Positions 1 through 5,996 of a stretch of 6,226 bases of DNA are shown here, piece after piece; position 1 is the stretch's first letter; each line of letters opens with the position of its first letter. A program made the position numbers and the translations under genes. The notes beneath the pieces are model-generated. The model had not been told where the DNA came from. It ran no database searches and saw only the letters and a program-made list of their open reading frames with translations. This DNA comes from Pseudomonadota bacterium (GTDB lineage: Bacteria; Pseudomonadota; Gammaproteobacteria; Xanthomonadales; Xanthomonadaceae): assembly GCA_023423235.1 (NCBI GenBank), contig JAFAFY010000322.1, positions 1 to 6,226 of the forward strand, read 5' to 3'.

Positions 1-193
<193 letters not shown>

Positions 194-198
194 CGAAA

Positions 199-202
199 CT
201 CC
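199..202 (-). promoter_or_regulatory. Ribosome binding site of the NatA-like gene, overlapping the inverted repeat
   Basis: The minus strand reads GGAG, then TTTCG, then ATG. The first two G residues (201-202) are also the outermost bases of the 24-bp repeat arm. If the arms pair in mRNA, half of this site would be inside the stem. Confidence 0.6.
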
Positions 203-318
203 GTGATTGGTGATTGGTGATTCGTGATTGGGAAAAGCGGGTCTCCGCGAGGGTGGCGTGTCGGCGATCGAAGCGGCTTGGGCGGTTGCCGTTGCGAATC
301 ACCAATCACCAATCACGG
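201..318. repeat. Inverted-repeat intergenic element with 24-bp perfect arms built of 7-bp units
   Basis: Arm one (201-224) and arm two (295-318) are exact reverse complements over 24 bp, separated by 70 bp. Each arm is made of the heptamer GTGATTG: four tandem units at 203-230 (the third ends in C) and three in inverse orientation at 296-316. The arms are clearly AT-richer than the surrounding genes. The element starts 2 bp after the peptidase stop codon and ends inside the ribosome binding site of the NatA-like gene, so it fills the gap. In RNA it would fold into a 24-bp stem. Similar GATTGGTGATT arrays are, from memory, common between genes in xanthomonads. I read this as a dispersed non-coding repeat of REP or MITE character, but its copy number cannot be seen here. 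There is no U-tract, so a standard terminator is unlikely. Confidence 0.85.
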
Positions 319-320
319 CC

Positions 321-1844
321 TCACGGCTCCCAGCCATTGAAGCTGGTGAACGGCGGCACCGGCCGCATCGCATCCAGGCAGGTCGCATCCAGTGCACTGG
401 CATCGGTGGATTCGATGAACTGCGCCAGCAGTTTCGGCATGCAGCCCAGCGCGATCGTGCCGTGGCCCTGGCCCTTGAGCACGAGGTGGCGGCCGTTGGG
501 CAGCTGCGCGGCGACGCGTTCGGCGTAGGCCGGCGGGGTCACCGGATCGAGTTCGCCCGAGAGCAGCAGCACCGGGGCATCGGTACGCAACGGCGCGGTG
601 TGATTGGCCGGCGGCGCACCGGCCGGCCAGCTGCGGCAGGCGCCGAAGAACATGCGCGCCACGTCCGGGCCGAGGATGGTGCCGGCGGCGCGCGCGTCCT
701 CGCGATAGCGGCCCGCGTCCTCGCTGCAGATCACCGACCACTGCATGCCACGGTTCATCTGCCCGCCGACGCTGCTGTTCATCAGCTGCGACAGCGACAG
801 CAGCGGGCCATAGCGGCCGTGGCTGGCCTCGTCGAGCATCAGTGGCAGCAGCGACGCGGTCTGCGGCGCGTAGGAGAACAGGAACGCCAGGCCGGTGACG
901 GTATCGGGCGTCACCGTGCCGCTGCGCTGCTCGCCGCTCCCCGGGTCGCGGTAGACGACCTCGGCCGGCGCTGCGCGCAGCGTGGCCAGCACGCCGCGCA
1001 ACTGCACGTGCAGGTCCTGCGGAAAGCGCTTGCGGCAGGCGGGATCGGCGCTGCACTGGCGCGACTGCAGGGTCAGCGCGTCCTCGAAGGTATGCGCGAA
1101 CTCGCCGCCGACCACCAGGTCGTTCGGCGCCACGCCATCCAGCACCAGGCTGCGCACATGCTGCGGATACGCGGCCGCGTACTGCTGGGCGACGCGGGTG
1201 CCGTAGGAACCGCCGACCAGGTTGACGGTGTCGGCGCCCAGCGCGGCGCGCACCGCATCGAGATCGCGGATCGCGTTGCCGGTGGTGTAGAAGCGCGGAT
1301 CGGCGCGGTCCCGCAGACCGGCCAGGCAGCGTCCGACGTAGGCATCGAGCTCGGCGTCGGTGGGCATCGTCAGGGCATCGAGTTCGAGCGGCGCGCCACT
1401 GGCATCGACGCAGTCGAGCGGGTTCGACTTGCCGGTGCCACGCTGGTCGACCAGGACGATGTCACGCTGGCGCCGCACCTCGCGCAGGGCGAAGTTGATC
1501 GGCGCGGCCAGTTCGGTCGCCGCCTGGCCGGGACCGCCGGCGAGGAAGAACACCGGGTCGCCGGTGCCGCCGTCGCCATCGGCCGGCAGCCAGGCGAGGT
1601 TGAGGCCGATCCTGCGGCCGTCCGGCGCGTCGGGATTCTCGGGTACTTCGAACGTGGCGCACTGCGCTTCGACGCGCGTCGCGGCGTTGCCGCCGTCGAG
1701 CGTGCAGCCCTGGAACGGGATCTGGCCGAACATCCGCGCCGGGCGCGCGGCTTCGCCGTCGGCCGGCGCCGGTGCGTCGCTGCTGCAGCCGGCGAGCGCG
1801 ATGCCCGCCGCCAGTGCCAGCAGGGAAAACCTGGGTGTCCTCAT
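321..1844 (-). CDS. Secreted lipoprotein alpha/beta-hydrolase, S33 tripeptidyl-aminopeptidase / proline-iminopeptidase-like
   Basis: This 507-aa serine peptidase probably trims short peptides from their N-terminus in the cell envelope. The N-terminus is a lipoprotein signal: a basic MRTPR, a hydrophobic stretch, then the lipobox LAGC with the lipidated Cys20. The fold markers are all present: LAGGPGQ (101-107) as the oxyanion-hole loop, GGSYG with nucleophile Ser213, Asp433 in SGELDPVTPP, and His461 in GQGHG. The C-terminal part resembles the TAP-like domain of this family, and the length (about 500 aa) is usual for it. About ten cysteines lie in the exported part, which suggests disulfides. 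The start codon overlaps the end of the XRE regulator as ATGA (4 bp), with GAGGA (1851-1855) 6 nt upstream, so translation is probably coupled. An esterase on a small substrate is possible instead; the substrate cannot be told from sequence. Confidence 0.92.
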   Translation of the reverse strand: MRTPRFSLLALAAGIALAGCSSDAPAPADGEAARPARMFGQIPFQGCTLDGGNAATRVEAQCATFEVPENPDAPDGRRIGLNLAWLPADGDGGTGDPVFFLAGGPGQAATELAAPINFALREVRRQRDIVLVDQRGTGKSNPLDCVDASGAPLELDALTMPTDAELDAYVGRCLAGLRDRADPRFYTTGNAIRDLDAVRAALGADTVNLVGGSYGTRVAQQYAAAYPQHVRSLVLDGVAPNDLVVGGEFAHTFEDALTLQSRQCSADPACRKRFPQDLHVQLRGVLATLRAAPAEVVYRDPGSGEQRSGTVTPDTVTGLAFLFSYAPQTASLLPLMLDEASHGRYGPLLSLSQLMNSSVGGQMNRGMQWSVICSEDAGRYREDARAAGTILGPDVARMFFGACRSWPAGAPPANHTAPLRTDAPVLLLSGELDPVTPPAYAERVAAQLPNGRHLVLKGQGHGTIALGCMPKLLAQFIESTDASALDATCLDAMRPVPPFTSFNGWEP

Positions 1845-2041
1845 GGAACGTCCTCGAACAGGAAAATGGATTCGATGGGCTCGGCGAACTCGCGGGCGAT
1901 CCGGAACGCCAGTGGCAGGCTGGGGTCGTACTTTCCGGTCTCGATCGCGTTGATCGTCTGTCTCGATACCTCCAGACGCTCCCCGAGCTGTGCTTGTGAC
2001 CAGCCCCGTGCCTCGCGCAGTTCGCGCACGCGGCTCTTCAT
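1841..2041 (-). CDS. Small XRE/Cro-family helix-turn-helix transcriptional regulator
   Basis: This 66-aa protein is almost nothing but a Cro/C1-type HTH domain. The first helix starts at VRELREARGW, the HTH scaffold is SQAQLGERLEV (15-25), and the recognition helix is SRQTINAIETGKYDPS (26-41). The C-terminal tail ends in FLFEDVP. There is no separate sensor or protease domain, so it probably binds DNA as a dimer and may be controlled by a partner protein or by its level. The compact family with the SRQTINAIE signature is commonly encoded beside a small membrane protein. The ribosome binding site AAGGGG overlaps the TAA stop of the upstream membrane protein gene (9-bp gap), and its own TGA overlaps the ATG of the peptidase. 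The palindrome at 2639-2656 before the operon is the obvious candidate operator, making autorepression likely; this is inferred. Confidence 0.93.
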   Translation of the reverse strand: MKSRVRELREARGWSQAQLGERLEVSRQTINAIETGKYDPSLPLAFRIAREFAEPIESIFLFEDVP

Positions 2042-2050
2042 GCCGACCCC

Positions 2051-2626
2051 TTACCGGTAACGCCGCGCGATGCGCGATTTTGCGATGCCGTAGCTGCCGC
2101 ACACCAGCGGGAACACCCACAGCATCGCCGCGCTCGCGGGCATGTCGATCACGCGTGCGGCCTGCAGGAAGCCGCCGGTCATGTAGACGAAGGACACCAG
2201 TGCAGCGGCGATGCAGATCGCCTCGAGTTCGATGCGCTGCTGCAGTTCGTCGACACCGCGGATGAAGCGGACCATGGCGCGCAGCACGAGGGCGATCGGC
2301 GCGACCGGCAGCAGGGCGATCACGGCACGCAGCGCCGGCGCTTCGGCGCCGCGCAGCCACAACAGCGAAACGAACAGCAGCACGGTGTAGCTGCCCATAC
2401 CGATCAGCATCTCGCGCGTGTAGCGACGCTGCAGGGCGGGCGATGCGTTCTCGCAGCCGGCGGCCTTGCGGGTGATGGCGACCATGCCGATGGCGATCGC
2501 CGACAGCAGGATCAACGCCGGCGCCCAGACCGACGCGGCGGGCACCAGCAGGCGGAGCGCGATGGCGGCCGCCATCAGCATCGCGGCGACGAACAACATG
2601 GGATTGCGGACGGGCGAGCGGCTCAT
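2051..2626 (-). CDS. Multi-pass inner-membrane protein of unknown function, first gene of the operon
   Basis: The product has 191 aa and about five or six hydrophobic helices, roughly at residues 9-27, 31-51, 78-92, 99-117, 134-153 and 164-182. Short basic segments separate them (ITRKAAG, LQRRYTRE, MVRFIRG), and the tail KSRIARRYR is strongly basic and probably cytoplasmic. A loop near 121-136 (RGVDELQQRIELEA) is charged. I see no catalytic motif. The start chosen is the ATG at 2626, with AGCAGG (2632-2637) 5 nt upstream and the promoter/operator immediately before it. It sits 9 bp ahead of the XRE gene. Small membrane proteins encoded with this kind of XRE regulator may sequester it or sense the membrane, but no sequence feature proves this. 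Confidence 0.85.
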   Translation of the reverse strand: MSRSPVRNPMLFVAAMLMAAAIALRLLVPAASVWAPALILLSAIAIGMVAITRKAAGCENASPALQRRYTREMLIGMGSYTVLLFVSLLWLRGAEAPALRAVIALLPVAPIALVLRAMVRFIRGVDELQQRIELEAICIAAALVSFVYMTGGFLQAARVIDMPASAAMLWVFPLVCGSYGIAKSRIARRYR

Positions 2627-2638
2627 GGCGGCCTGCTG

Positions 2639-2656
2639 TGTCAAGTGAACTTGACA
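2639..2656. promoter_or_regulatory. Palindromic operator, probable XRE-regulator binding site
   Basis: The site reads TGTCAAGT-ga-ACTTGACA: two perfect 8-bp half-sites with a 2-bp centre. It lies 12 bp upstream of the membrane protein ATG, just ahead of the ribosome binding site. It falls where transcription should start from the promoter at 2660-2689, so a bound dimer would block initiation. The size and symmetry fit a Cro-like dimer such as the 66-aa regulator encoded in the same operon. The palindrome is seen directly; the binding protein is inferred. Confidence 0.7.
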
Positions 2657-2659
2657 GCT

Positions 2660-2689
2660 AGCATGCGGCGCGGAACTGCCGCGTGTCAA
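2660..2689 (-). promoter_or_regulatory. Probable sigma-70 promoter of the membrane protein-XRE-peptidase-ABC operon
   Basis: On the minus strand a consensus -35 box TTGACA lies at 2684-2689. After an 18-bp spacer comes a weak -10 box CATGCT at 2660-2665. Transcription would start near 2653, inside the palindromic operator. The -35 box with its two preceding bases (GCTTGACA) matches 7 of 8 bases of the operator half-site ACTTGACA, so the regulator may also touch it. The -10 is poor, so the exact start is uncertain. Confidence 0.5.
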
Positions 2690-2826
2690 GCAGGCTTTAC
2701 ACCTGGCAACTTGCGGCCGCGCGCTCGCGCACGAGCGGCCTGATCGGCACCCTGGCGGGAACATCGCGCGAGGGCCATCGCCGCGATTTGTTTGATGAAG
2801 AACGCCCTTTGCGCGACAGCGCGCGC

Positions 2827-4002
2827 CTACAGCAGAACGTCCAACCGTTCCTCGAACACCAGCCGGCTCGCCGCATCGGGAATCCGTTCGGCCAGCCCAC
2901 GCGCATGCTCCACATGCGTGGCGAGCGCCGCGGCATCGCCGTCCAGCCGCGCCAGCTCCGCGTCCAGCCATGCGCGATACGGCGACAGATCCAGCAGTCC
3001 GCCTTCGCAGCGCAGACGCCAGGCCGACAGCAGCGCGCGGTCGCCGACCAGCAGCGCGGCGTGACTGGCGAGGGTGAGGGCGATGGCGCCTTGCGTCACC
3101 GGCGGTGCGTCCACGAATGCGGCGGCCAGCGCAACCGCGTCGGGCCGGGCGGTGGCCGCATCGCGCTGATCGATCGCGCGCGAAAGACGCAGCATCCGGC
3201 CGCTCAGGGCCAGGCCACTGCTGGCGATCGATGCCGACGGCGCCGGCAGCGTCGCATCGGGCCAGTCGCGCGGCCGCACGCCGGCCAGGCTCAGCGCCAT
3301 CACCTGATTGATCTGCAGGTGCAGCGCCGCATCGGGCGTGCGCCGCAGCAGGTCGAGCAGCACGCGGCCGTCCGAACGCCAGCCGGAGAAATGCACTGGC
3401 AGCAGGTTGACCAGGCCCACCAGGGCGGCGCAGAGCGCACTGCCGAGGCAGGCCACCGCCAGCTGCACCGGCATCGGCAGCCAGTTTGCACAGGCGAGCA
3501 GCAGCGCGGCGGTGACGAGGTTGGCCAGCGGCCCGCCGAACAGGAACACGGCCTGGTCGCCGCGCGAAAGTCCGCTCTCGCCACGCGGCAGCAGTGCCGC
3601 GAATCCACCGATGCCGCGAATGCCGCCGCCGCGGCGCCAGTGCCAGCGTTCGCCCCGGCGTTCGAACCGGAACGGGCCTACACCGAACGCGATCGCATGC
3701 ATGCCGCGCGACAGGCCGGCGACCGCATGCCCGGCTTCGTGCAGCACGATGTGCGGCCACGCCGACAGCACGAAGCCGATCAGCAGCGCGACCATCGAAC
3801 CGGGTGGCAGCGCGTGCCGTAGCGGGATGCCGATCATGGCCCCGACCAGACCGACCACGCCGCCGCCGAGAAAGCCGAGCACGGTCGGCAGCATGCGGCG
3901 CCACCACGGGCGTTTCGCGGCCGGCGCGGCGGGCGGTGGCGGCATCAGCGCGGCGACGTGCGTGTCGGTGTCGGTGTGGAGCGAGGCATCCATTCCCGTC
4001 AT
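2827..4002 (-). CDS. M50-family (site-2-protease-like) integral membrane metallopeptidase
   Basis: This 391-aa protein should cleave substrates within or next to the membrane with a zinc active site. The zinc motif HEAGH is at residues 88-92, at the end of a hydrophobic helix. The third ligand is the Asp of NLLPVHFSGWRSDG (Asp211), the usual NxxP...DG motif of M50. FGGPLANL (155-162) is also typical of the family. Hydrophobic helices lie at about 38-60, 69-87, 151-172 and 178-200. The first 36 residues are Pro/Ala-rich and end in basic KRPWWRR, so they are probably cytoplasmic. Residues from about 221 to the end form a soluble, Ala/Leu-rich helical region with no PDZ domain that I can see. 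The start at 4002 has AGAGGG (4012-4017) 9 nt upstream; a second Met at codon 4 is less well placed. It lies downstream of fpr in the same direction. The substrate is unknown. Confidence 0.88.
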   Translation of the reverse strand: MTGMDASLHTDTDTHVAALMPPPPAAPAAKRPWWRRMLPTVLGFLGGGVVGLVGAMIGIPLRHALPPGSMVALLIGFVLSAWPHIVLHEAGHAVAGLSRGMHAIAFGVGPFRFERRGERWHWRRGGGIRGIGGFAALLPRGESGLSRGDQAVFLFGGPLANLVTAALLLACANWLPMPVQLAVACLGSALCAALVGLVNLLPVHFSGWRSDGRVLLDLLRRTPDAALHLQINQVMALSLAGVRPRDWPDATLPAPSASIASSGLALSGRMLRLSRAIDQRDAATARPDAVALAAAFVDAPPVTQGAIALTLASHAALLVGDRALLSAWRLRCEGGLLDLSPYRAWLDAELARLDGDAAALATHVEHARGLAERIPDAASRLVFEERLDVLL

Positions 4003-4016
4003 CCGGCTTCACCCTC

Positions 4017-4053
4017 TTGTTGCTGACGCAATTCTCGCGCTGGGCTTGCGGCA
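4017..4053 (-). pseudogene. Probable remnant copy of the fpr 3' end
   Basis: Positions 4017-4053 match 4137-4173, the last codons of fpr, at 28 of 37 bases with no gaps; 8 of the 9 differences are transitions. The offset is exactly 120 bp, so the reading frame is kept. In that frame the copy reads MPQAQRENCVSNK against VPRIRREKYVSSK at the end of Fpr, 7 of 13 identical. The stop codon of the original is replaced by a sense codon (AGG). The copy ends next to the ribosome binding site of the M50 gene. A small tandem duplication that has since diverged is the simplest reading, though a chance match in GC-rich DNA is not fully excluded. Confidence 0.5.
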
Positions 4054-4082
4054 TGCACGGGTGGGGCCCGCCCCACGCATGC
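4051..4082. repeat. Strong hairpin between fpr and the M50 gene
   Basis: GTGGGGC (4061-4067) and GCCCCAC (4070-4076) pair around a CC loop. The stem extends by GCATGC (4051-4056) pairing with GCATGC (4077-4082), leaving a 4-nt bulge at 4057-4060. It lies about 50 nt past the fpr stop. No T-run follows on either strand, so it may be a rho-independent-like transcript end, an mRNA-stabilising structure or a REP-type repeat. Confidence 0.65.
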
Positions 4083-4089
4083 AGGATGC

Positions 4090-4110
4090 GCCGCGCGTGC
4101 TGCGCGCGGC
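4090..4110. repeat. GC-rich hairpin after fpr
   Basis: Perfect 8-bp arms GCCGCGCG (4090-4097) and CGCGCGGC (4103-4110) surround the 5-nt loop TGCTG. It begins about 22 nt past the fpr stop and is one of three consecutive hairpins in this gap. It could protect or end the fpr transcript. Confidence 0.6.
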
Positions 4111-4117
4111 CGCAGAT

Positions 4118-4130
4118 CCGTCCGCGACGG
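4118..4130. repeat. Small hairpin directly after the fpr stop codon
   Basis: Arms CCGTC (4118-4122) and GACGG (4126-4130) flank a 3-nt loop CGC, 2 nt after the fpr stop. It is short and could be chance in this base composition, but it lines up with the two larger hairpins that follow. Confidence 0.35.
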
Positions 4131-4132
4131 GC

Positions 4133-4885
4133 CTATTTGCTGCTGACATATTTCTCGCGCCGGATCCGCGGCACCGGCAGCCCGGCGGCCTTCAGCGCTT
4201 CGAAGGTGGCATCGACCATGTCCGGGTTGCCGCACAGGTAGGCGATGTCGTCCTCGGGCGAGGGGGCGAATTCTTCCAGGAACTGCTGCACGTAGCCGTG
4301 GCGCACGTCCGGGTGCGGATCGGCCGGCAGTTCGCGCGAGAAGCAGGGCACGAAGCGGAACTGTGGGTGGCGCTCGGCGAATGCACGGAAATCGTCGCCG
4401 TACAGAAGTTCGGCCGGGGTGCGCGCGCCGAACAGCAGCACGACCTCGATCCCGCGCTCGGCGATGGCCTTCTCCAGCAGCGGCAGCATCGCCCGGTACG
4501 GGGTGACGCCGGTGCCGGTACCGACCAGCAGGTAGCGGCGGTTGGCATCCTGCGGCATCAGGCAGAAGCGTCCGAACGGGCCGCTGGCCTGGACGTGGTC
4601 GCCGGGTGCCAGCGCTTCGAACAGCGCAGTCGCCGCGCCGCCGGGCACGTAGCTGACCGCGATCTCGACCGCCTCGCCCGGGCCCATCGCGTGGTCGTGG
4701 ATGGTCGCCAGCGAGTACGAGCGCTTGGTCGCAGTGCCGTCGGCGTAGGTGAAATGCACCTGGATGAACTGGCCGGGGACGAAATCCAGCGGCTGGCCGT
4801 CGTCGCGGACGAAGGAGAGATGGGCGACGGTCGGCGCGATCATGCGGCGGCCGGTGAGCTTGAGCGGAAACTGCTGGATGGCCAC
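4133..4885 (-). CDS. fpr: Ferredoxin--NADP+ reductase (FAD flavoprotein)
   Basis: This cytoplasmic enzyme moves electrons between NADPH and ferredoxin or flavodoxin, which supports iron-sulfur proteins and redox-stress responses. Counting from the GTG start gives 250 aa, the usual size for bacterial Fpr. The N-terminal FAD-binding barrel carries PGQFIQVHF (37-45) and the flavin motif RSYSLA (55-60). GGAAT (82-86) is the likely FAD phosphate-binding loop. The NADP domain has GTGTGVTPYRAML (122-134) and YLCGNPDMV (216-224). The C-terminus ends in REKYVSSK. The start is uncertain. GTG at 4885 puts the protein directly at the conserved fold start AIQQFPLKLTGRRMIAP but has no Shine-Dalgarno upstream. 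An in-frame ATG at 4954 would add 23 residues rich in Cys, Arg and Pro that do not look like this family. It is divergent from yadG and followed by the M50 gene after 130 bp. Confidence 0.92.
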   Translation of the reverse strand: MAIQQFPLKLTGRRMIAPTVAHLSFVRDDGQPLDFVPGQFIQVHFTYADGTATKRSYSLATIHDHAMGPGEAVEIAVSYVPGGAATALFEALAPGDHVQASGPFGRFCLMPQDANRRYLLVGTGTGVTPYRAMLPLLEKAIAERGIEVVLLFGARTPAELLYGDDFRAFAERHPQFRFVPCFSRELPADPHPDVRHGYVQQFLEEFAPSPEDDIAYLCGNPDMVDATFEALKAAGLPVPRIRREKYVSSK

Positions 4886-4959
4886 GAAATCAACCGGAAC
4901 GGAACGGGGAGGAAGGAGCGGCGCCAGCCACGGGCGGCGCGCGCAACACTGCATCGCAG

Positions 4960-4977
4960 GGCCGCCGGCGGGCGGCC
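4960..4977. repeat. GC-rich hairpin in the fpr/yadG divergent region
   Basis: Arms GGCCGCC (4960-4966) and GGCGGCC (4971-4977) pair perfectly around GGCG. It ends 3 bp before the TATACT box and occupies the place where a -35 element of a yadG promoter would be. It may be a protein-binding palindrome or a fold in an fpr leader RNA; its role is unknown. Confidence 0.5.
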
Positions 4978-4980
4978 GCC

Positions 4981-4986
4981 TATACT
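4981..4986 (+). promoter_or_regulatory. Possible -10 box of the yadGH promoter
   Basis: TATACT matches the sigma-70 -10 consensus at five of six positions and stands out in GC-rich DNA. It lies 38 bp before the yadG ATG, giving a leader of about 30 nt. No recognisable -35 is present at the right distance; the GC-rich hairpin is there instead, so an activator might be needed. Confidence 0.4.
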
Positions 4987-5024
4987 ACCGCCATCACCGC
5001 GCAGCCCGCGGACAGACCCGGACC

Positions 5025-5996
5025 ATGACCCAGACCAAGCCTGCGCCGGCCCTCGTGCCGGCCTTGTCGGTGCGCGACCTGCGCAAGACCTATCCCGGCG
5101 GCGTCGAGGCGCTCAAGGGCATCTCGCTCGATGTCGCGCCCGGCGACTTCTTCGCCCTGCTGGGCCCCAACGGTGCCGGCAAGAGCACCCTGATCGGCAT
5201 CGTCTCCTCGCTGGTCAACAAGACCTCGGGCAGCGTCGCGGTGTTCGGCGTGGACATTTCCAGCTACCGCGACGAGGCGATGCGCCTGCTCGGCCTGGTG
5301 CCGCAGGAGATCAACTTCAACCTGTTTGAGAAGCCGTTCGACATCCTGGTCAACTACGCCGGTTTCTATGGCATCCCGCGCGCCGAGGCCAGCGCGCGCG
5401 CCGAACAGGAGCTGCGCAACGCACAGCTGTGGGACAAGGCGCAGGTGATGAGCCGCACCCTGTCGGGCGGCATGAAGCGGCGGCTGATGATCGCCCGCGC
5501 CATGATGACCCGGCCGCGGCTGCTGATCCTCGACGAACCCACCGCCGGCGTCGACATCGAGATCCGCCGTGGCATGTGGCGCACGCTGCGCGAGATCAAC
5601 GCCGCCGGCACCACCATCATCCTGACCACGCACTACCTGGAGGAAGCCGAGAGCCTGTGCCGGAACCTGGCGATCATCGACCGCGGCGTGATCGTCGAGC
5701 AGGGACCGATGCGCCAGCTGCTCTCGGGCCTGGACGTCGAGGGCTTCGTGTTCGACATCGACGGCAGCCTGCCGGCGACCCTGCCGCCGATCGAAGGCGC
5801 CACCCTGGTCGCCACCGACGACCACACCCTGGAGCTGGACATGCCGCGCGCGATGGACCTCAACCGCGTGTTCGCCGCGTTCGACGCGGCGGGCATCCGC
5901 GTGCGCTCGATGCGCACCCGCTCCAACCGCCTGGAGGAACTGTTCGTGCGCATGACCGGCCACAACGCCGCGCAGGCGTCGGGGAAGGCGGCATGA
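5025..5996 (+). CDS. yadG: YadG-type ABC-2 exporter ATP-binding protein
   Basis: This 323-aa ATPase powers the YadGH-type ABC exporter at the inner membrane; its substrate is not established. The ABC domain is complete: Walker A GPNGAGKST (47-55), Q-loop Gln94 in LVPQE, signature LSGGMKRRLMIARA (146-159), Walker B LLILDEPTAGVD (166-177) and the switch His203 in TTHYLEEAE. The runs KTYPGG, SSLVNKTSG and NRLEELFV match what I recall of E. coli YadG, including the C-terminal domain of about 90 residues. The start ATG at 5025 has only a weak ribosome binding site, but no other start near the conserved N-terminus is better. It is about 10 residues longer at the N-terminus than E. coli YadG. The stop overlaps the start of the permease gene by 4 bp (ATGA), so the two are one operon. 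Confidence 0.95.
   Translation: MTQTKPAPALVPALSVRDLRKTYPGGVEALKGISLDVAPGDFFALLGPNGAGKSTLIGIVSSLVNKTSGSVAVFGVDISSYRDEAMRLLGLVPQEINFNLFEKPFDILVNYAGFYGIPRAEASARAEQELRNAQLWDKAQVMSRTLSGGMKRRLMIARAMMTRPRLLILDEPTAGVDIEIRRGMWRTLREINAAGTTIILTTHYLEEAESLCRNLAIIDRGVIVEQGPMRQLLSGLDVEGFVFDIDGSLPATLPPIEGATLVATDDHTLELDMPRAMDLNRVFAAFDAAGIRVRSMRTRSNRLEELFVRMTGHNAAQASGKAA

Noticed and set aside
203..316. CRISPR-like array from the repeated heptamers
   Set aside because: The units are 7 bp, directly adjacent with no spacers, and inverted between the two sides; no cas genes are present.
228..2060. Plus-strand open frame of 610 codons over the peptidase, XRE and membrane genes
   Set aside because: Its translation is rich in Arg, Ala, Gly and Gln with no domain, and the minus strand here holds recognisable families with catalytic motifs and good ribosome binding sites. 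It is open only because of high GC content.
2691..2705. CAGG...CCTG inverted repeat near the operon promoter
   Set aside because: Only 4-bp arms, expected by chance.
2763..2787. ATCGCG/CGCGAT stem followed by TTTG on the plus strand, possible terminator
   Set aside because: Six-bp arms with a 13-nt loop are weak. The T-rich side faces the plus strand, where no gene ends, and the M50 transcript on the minus strand has no T-run after it.
2051..4054. Long minus-strand frame joining the membrane protein to sequence inside the M50 gene
   Set aside because: The upstream two thirds are a frame-shifted shadow of the M50 gene. Only the part from 2626 reads as a sensible membrane protein, with its own ribosome binding site and promoter.
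3308..5329. Plus-strand open frame of 673 codons over the M50, fpr and yadG genes
   Set aside because: It is low-complexity, has no family features and runs antisense or out of frame through three clear genes.
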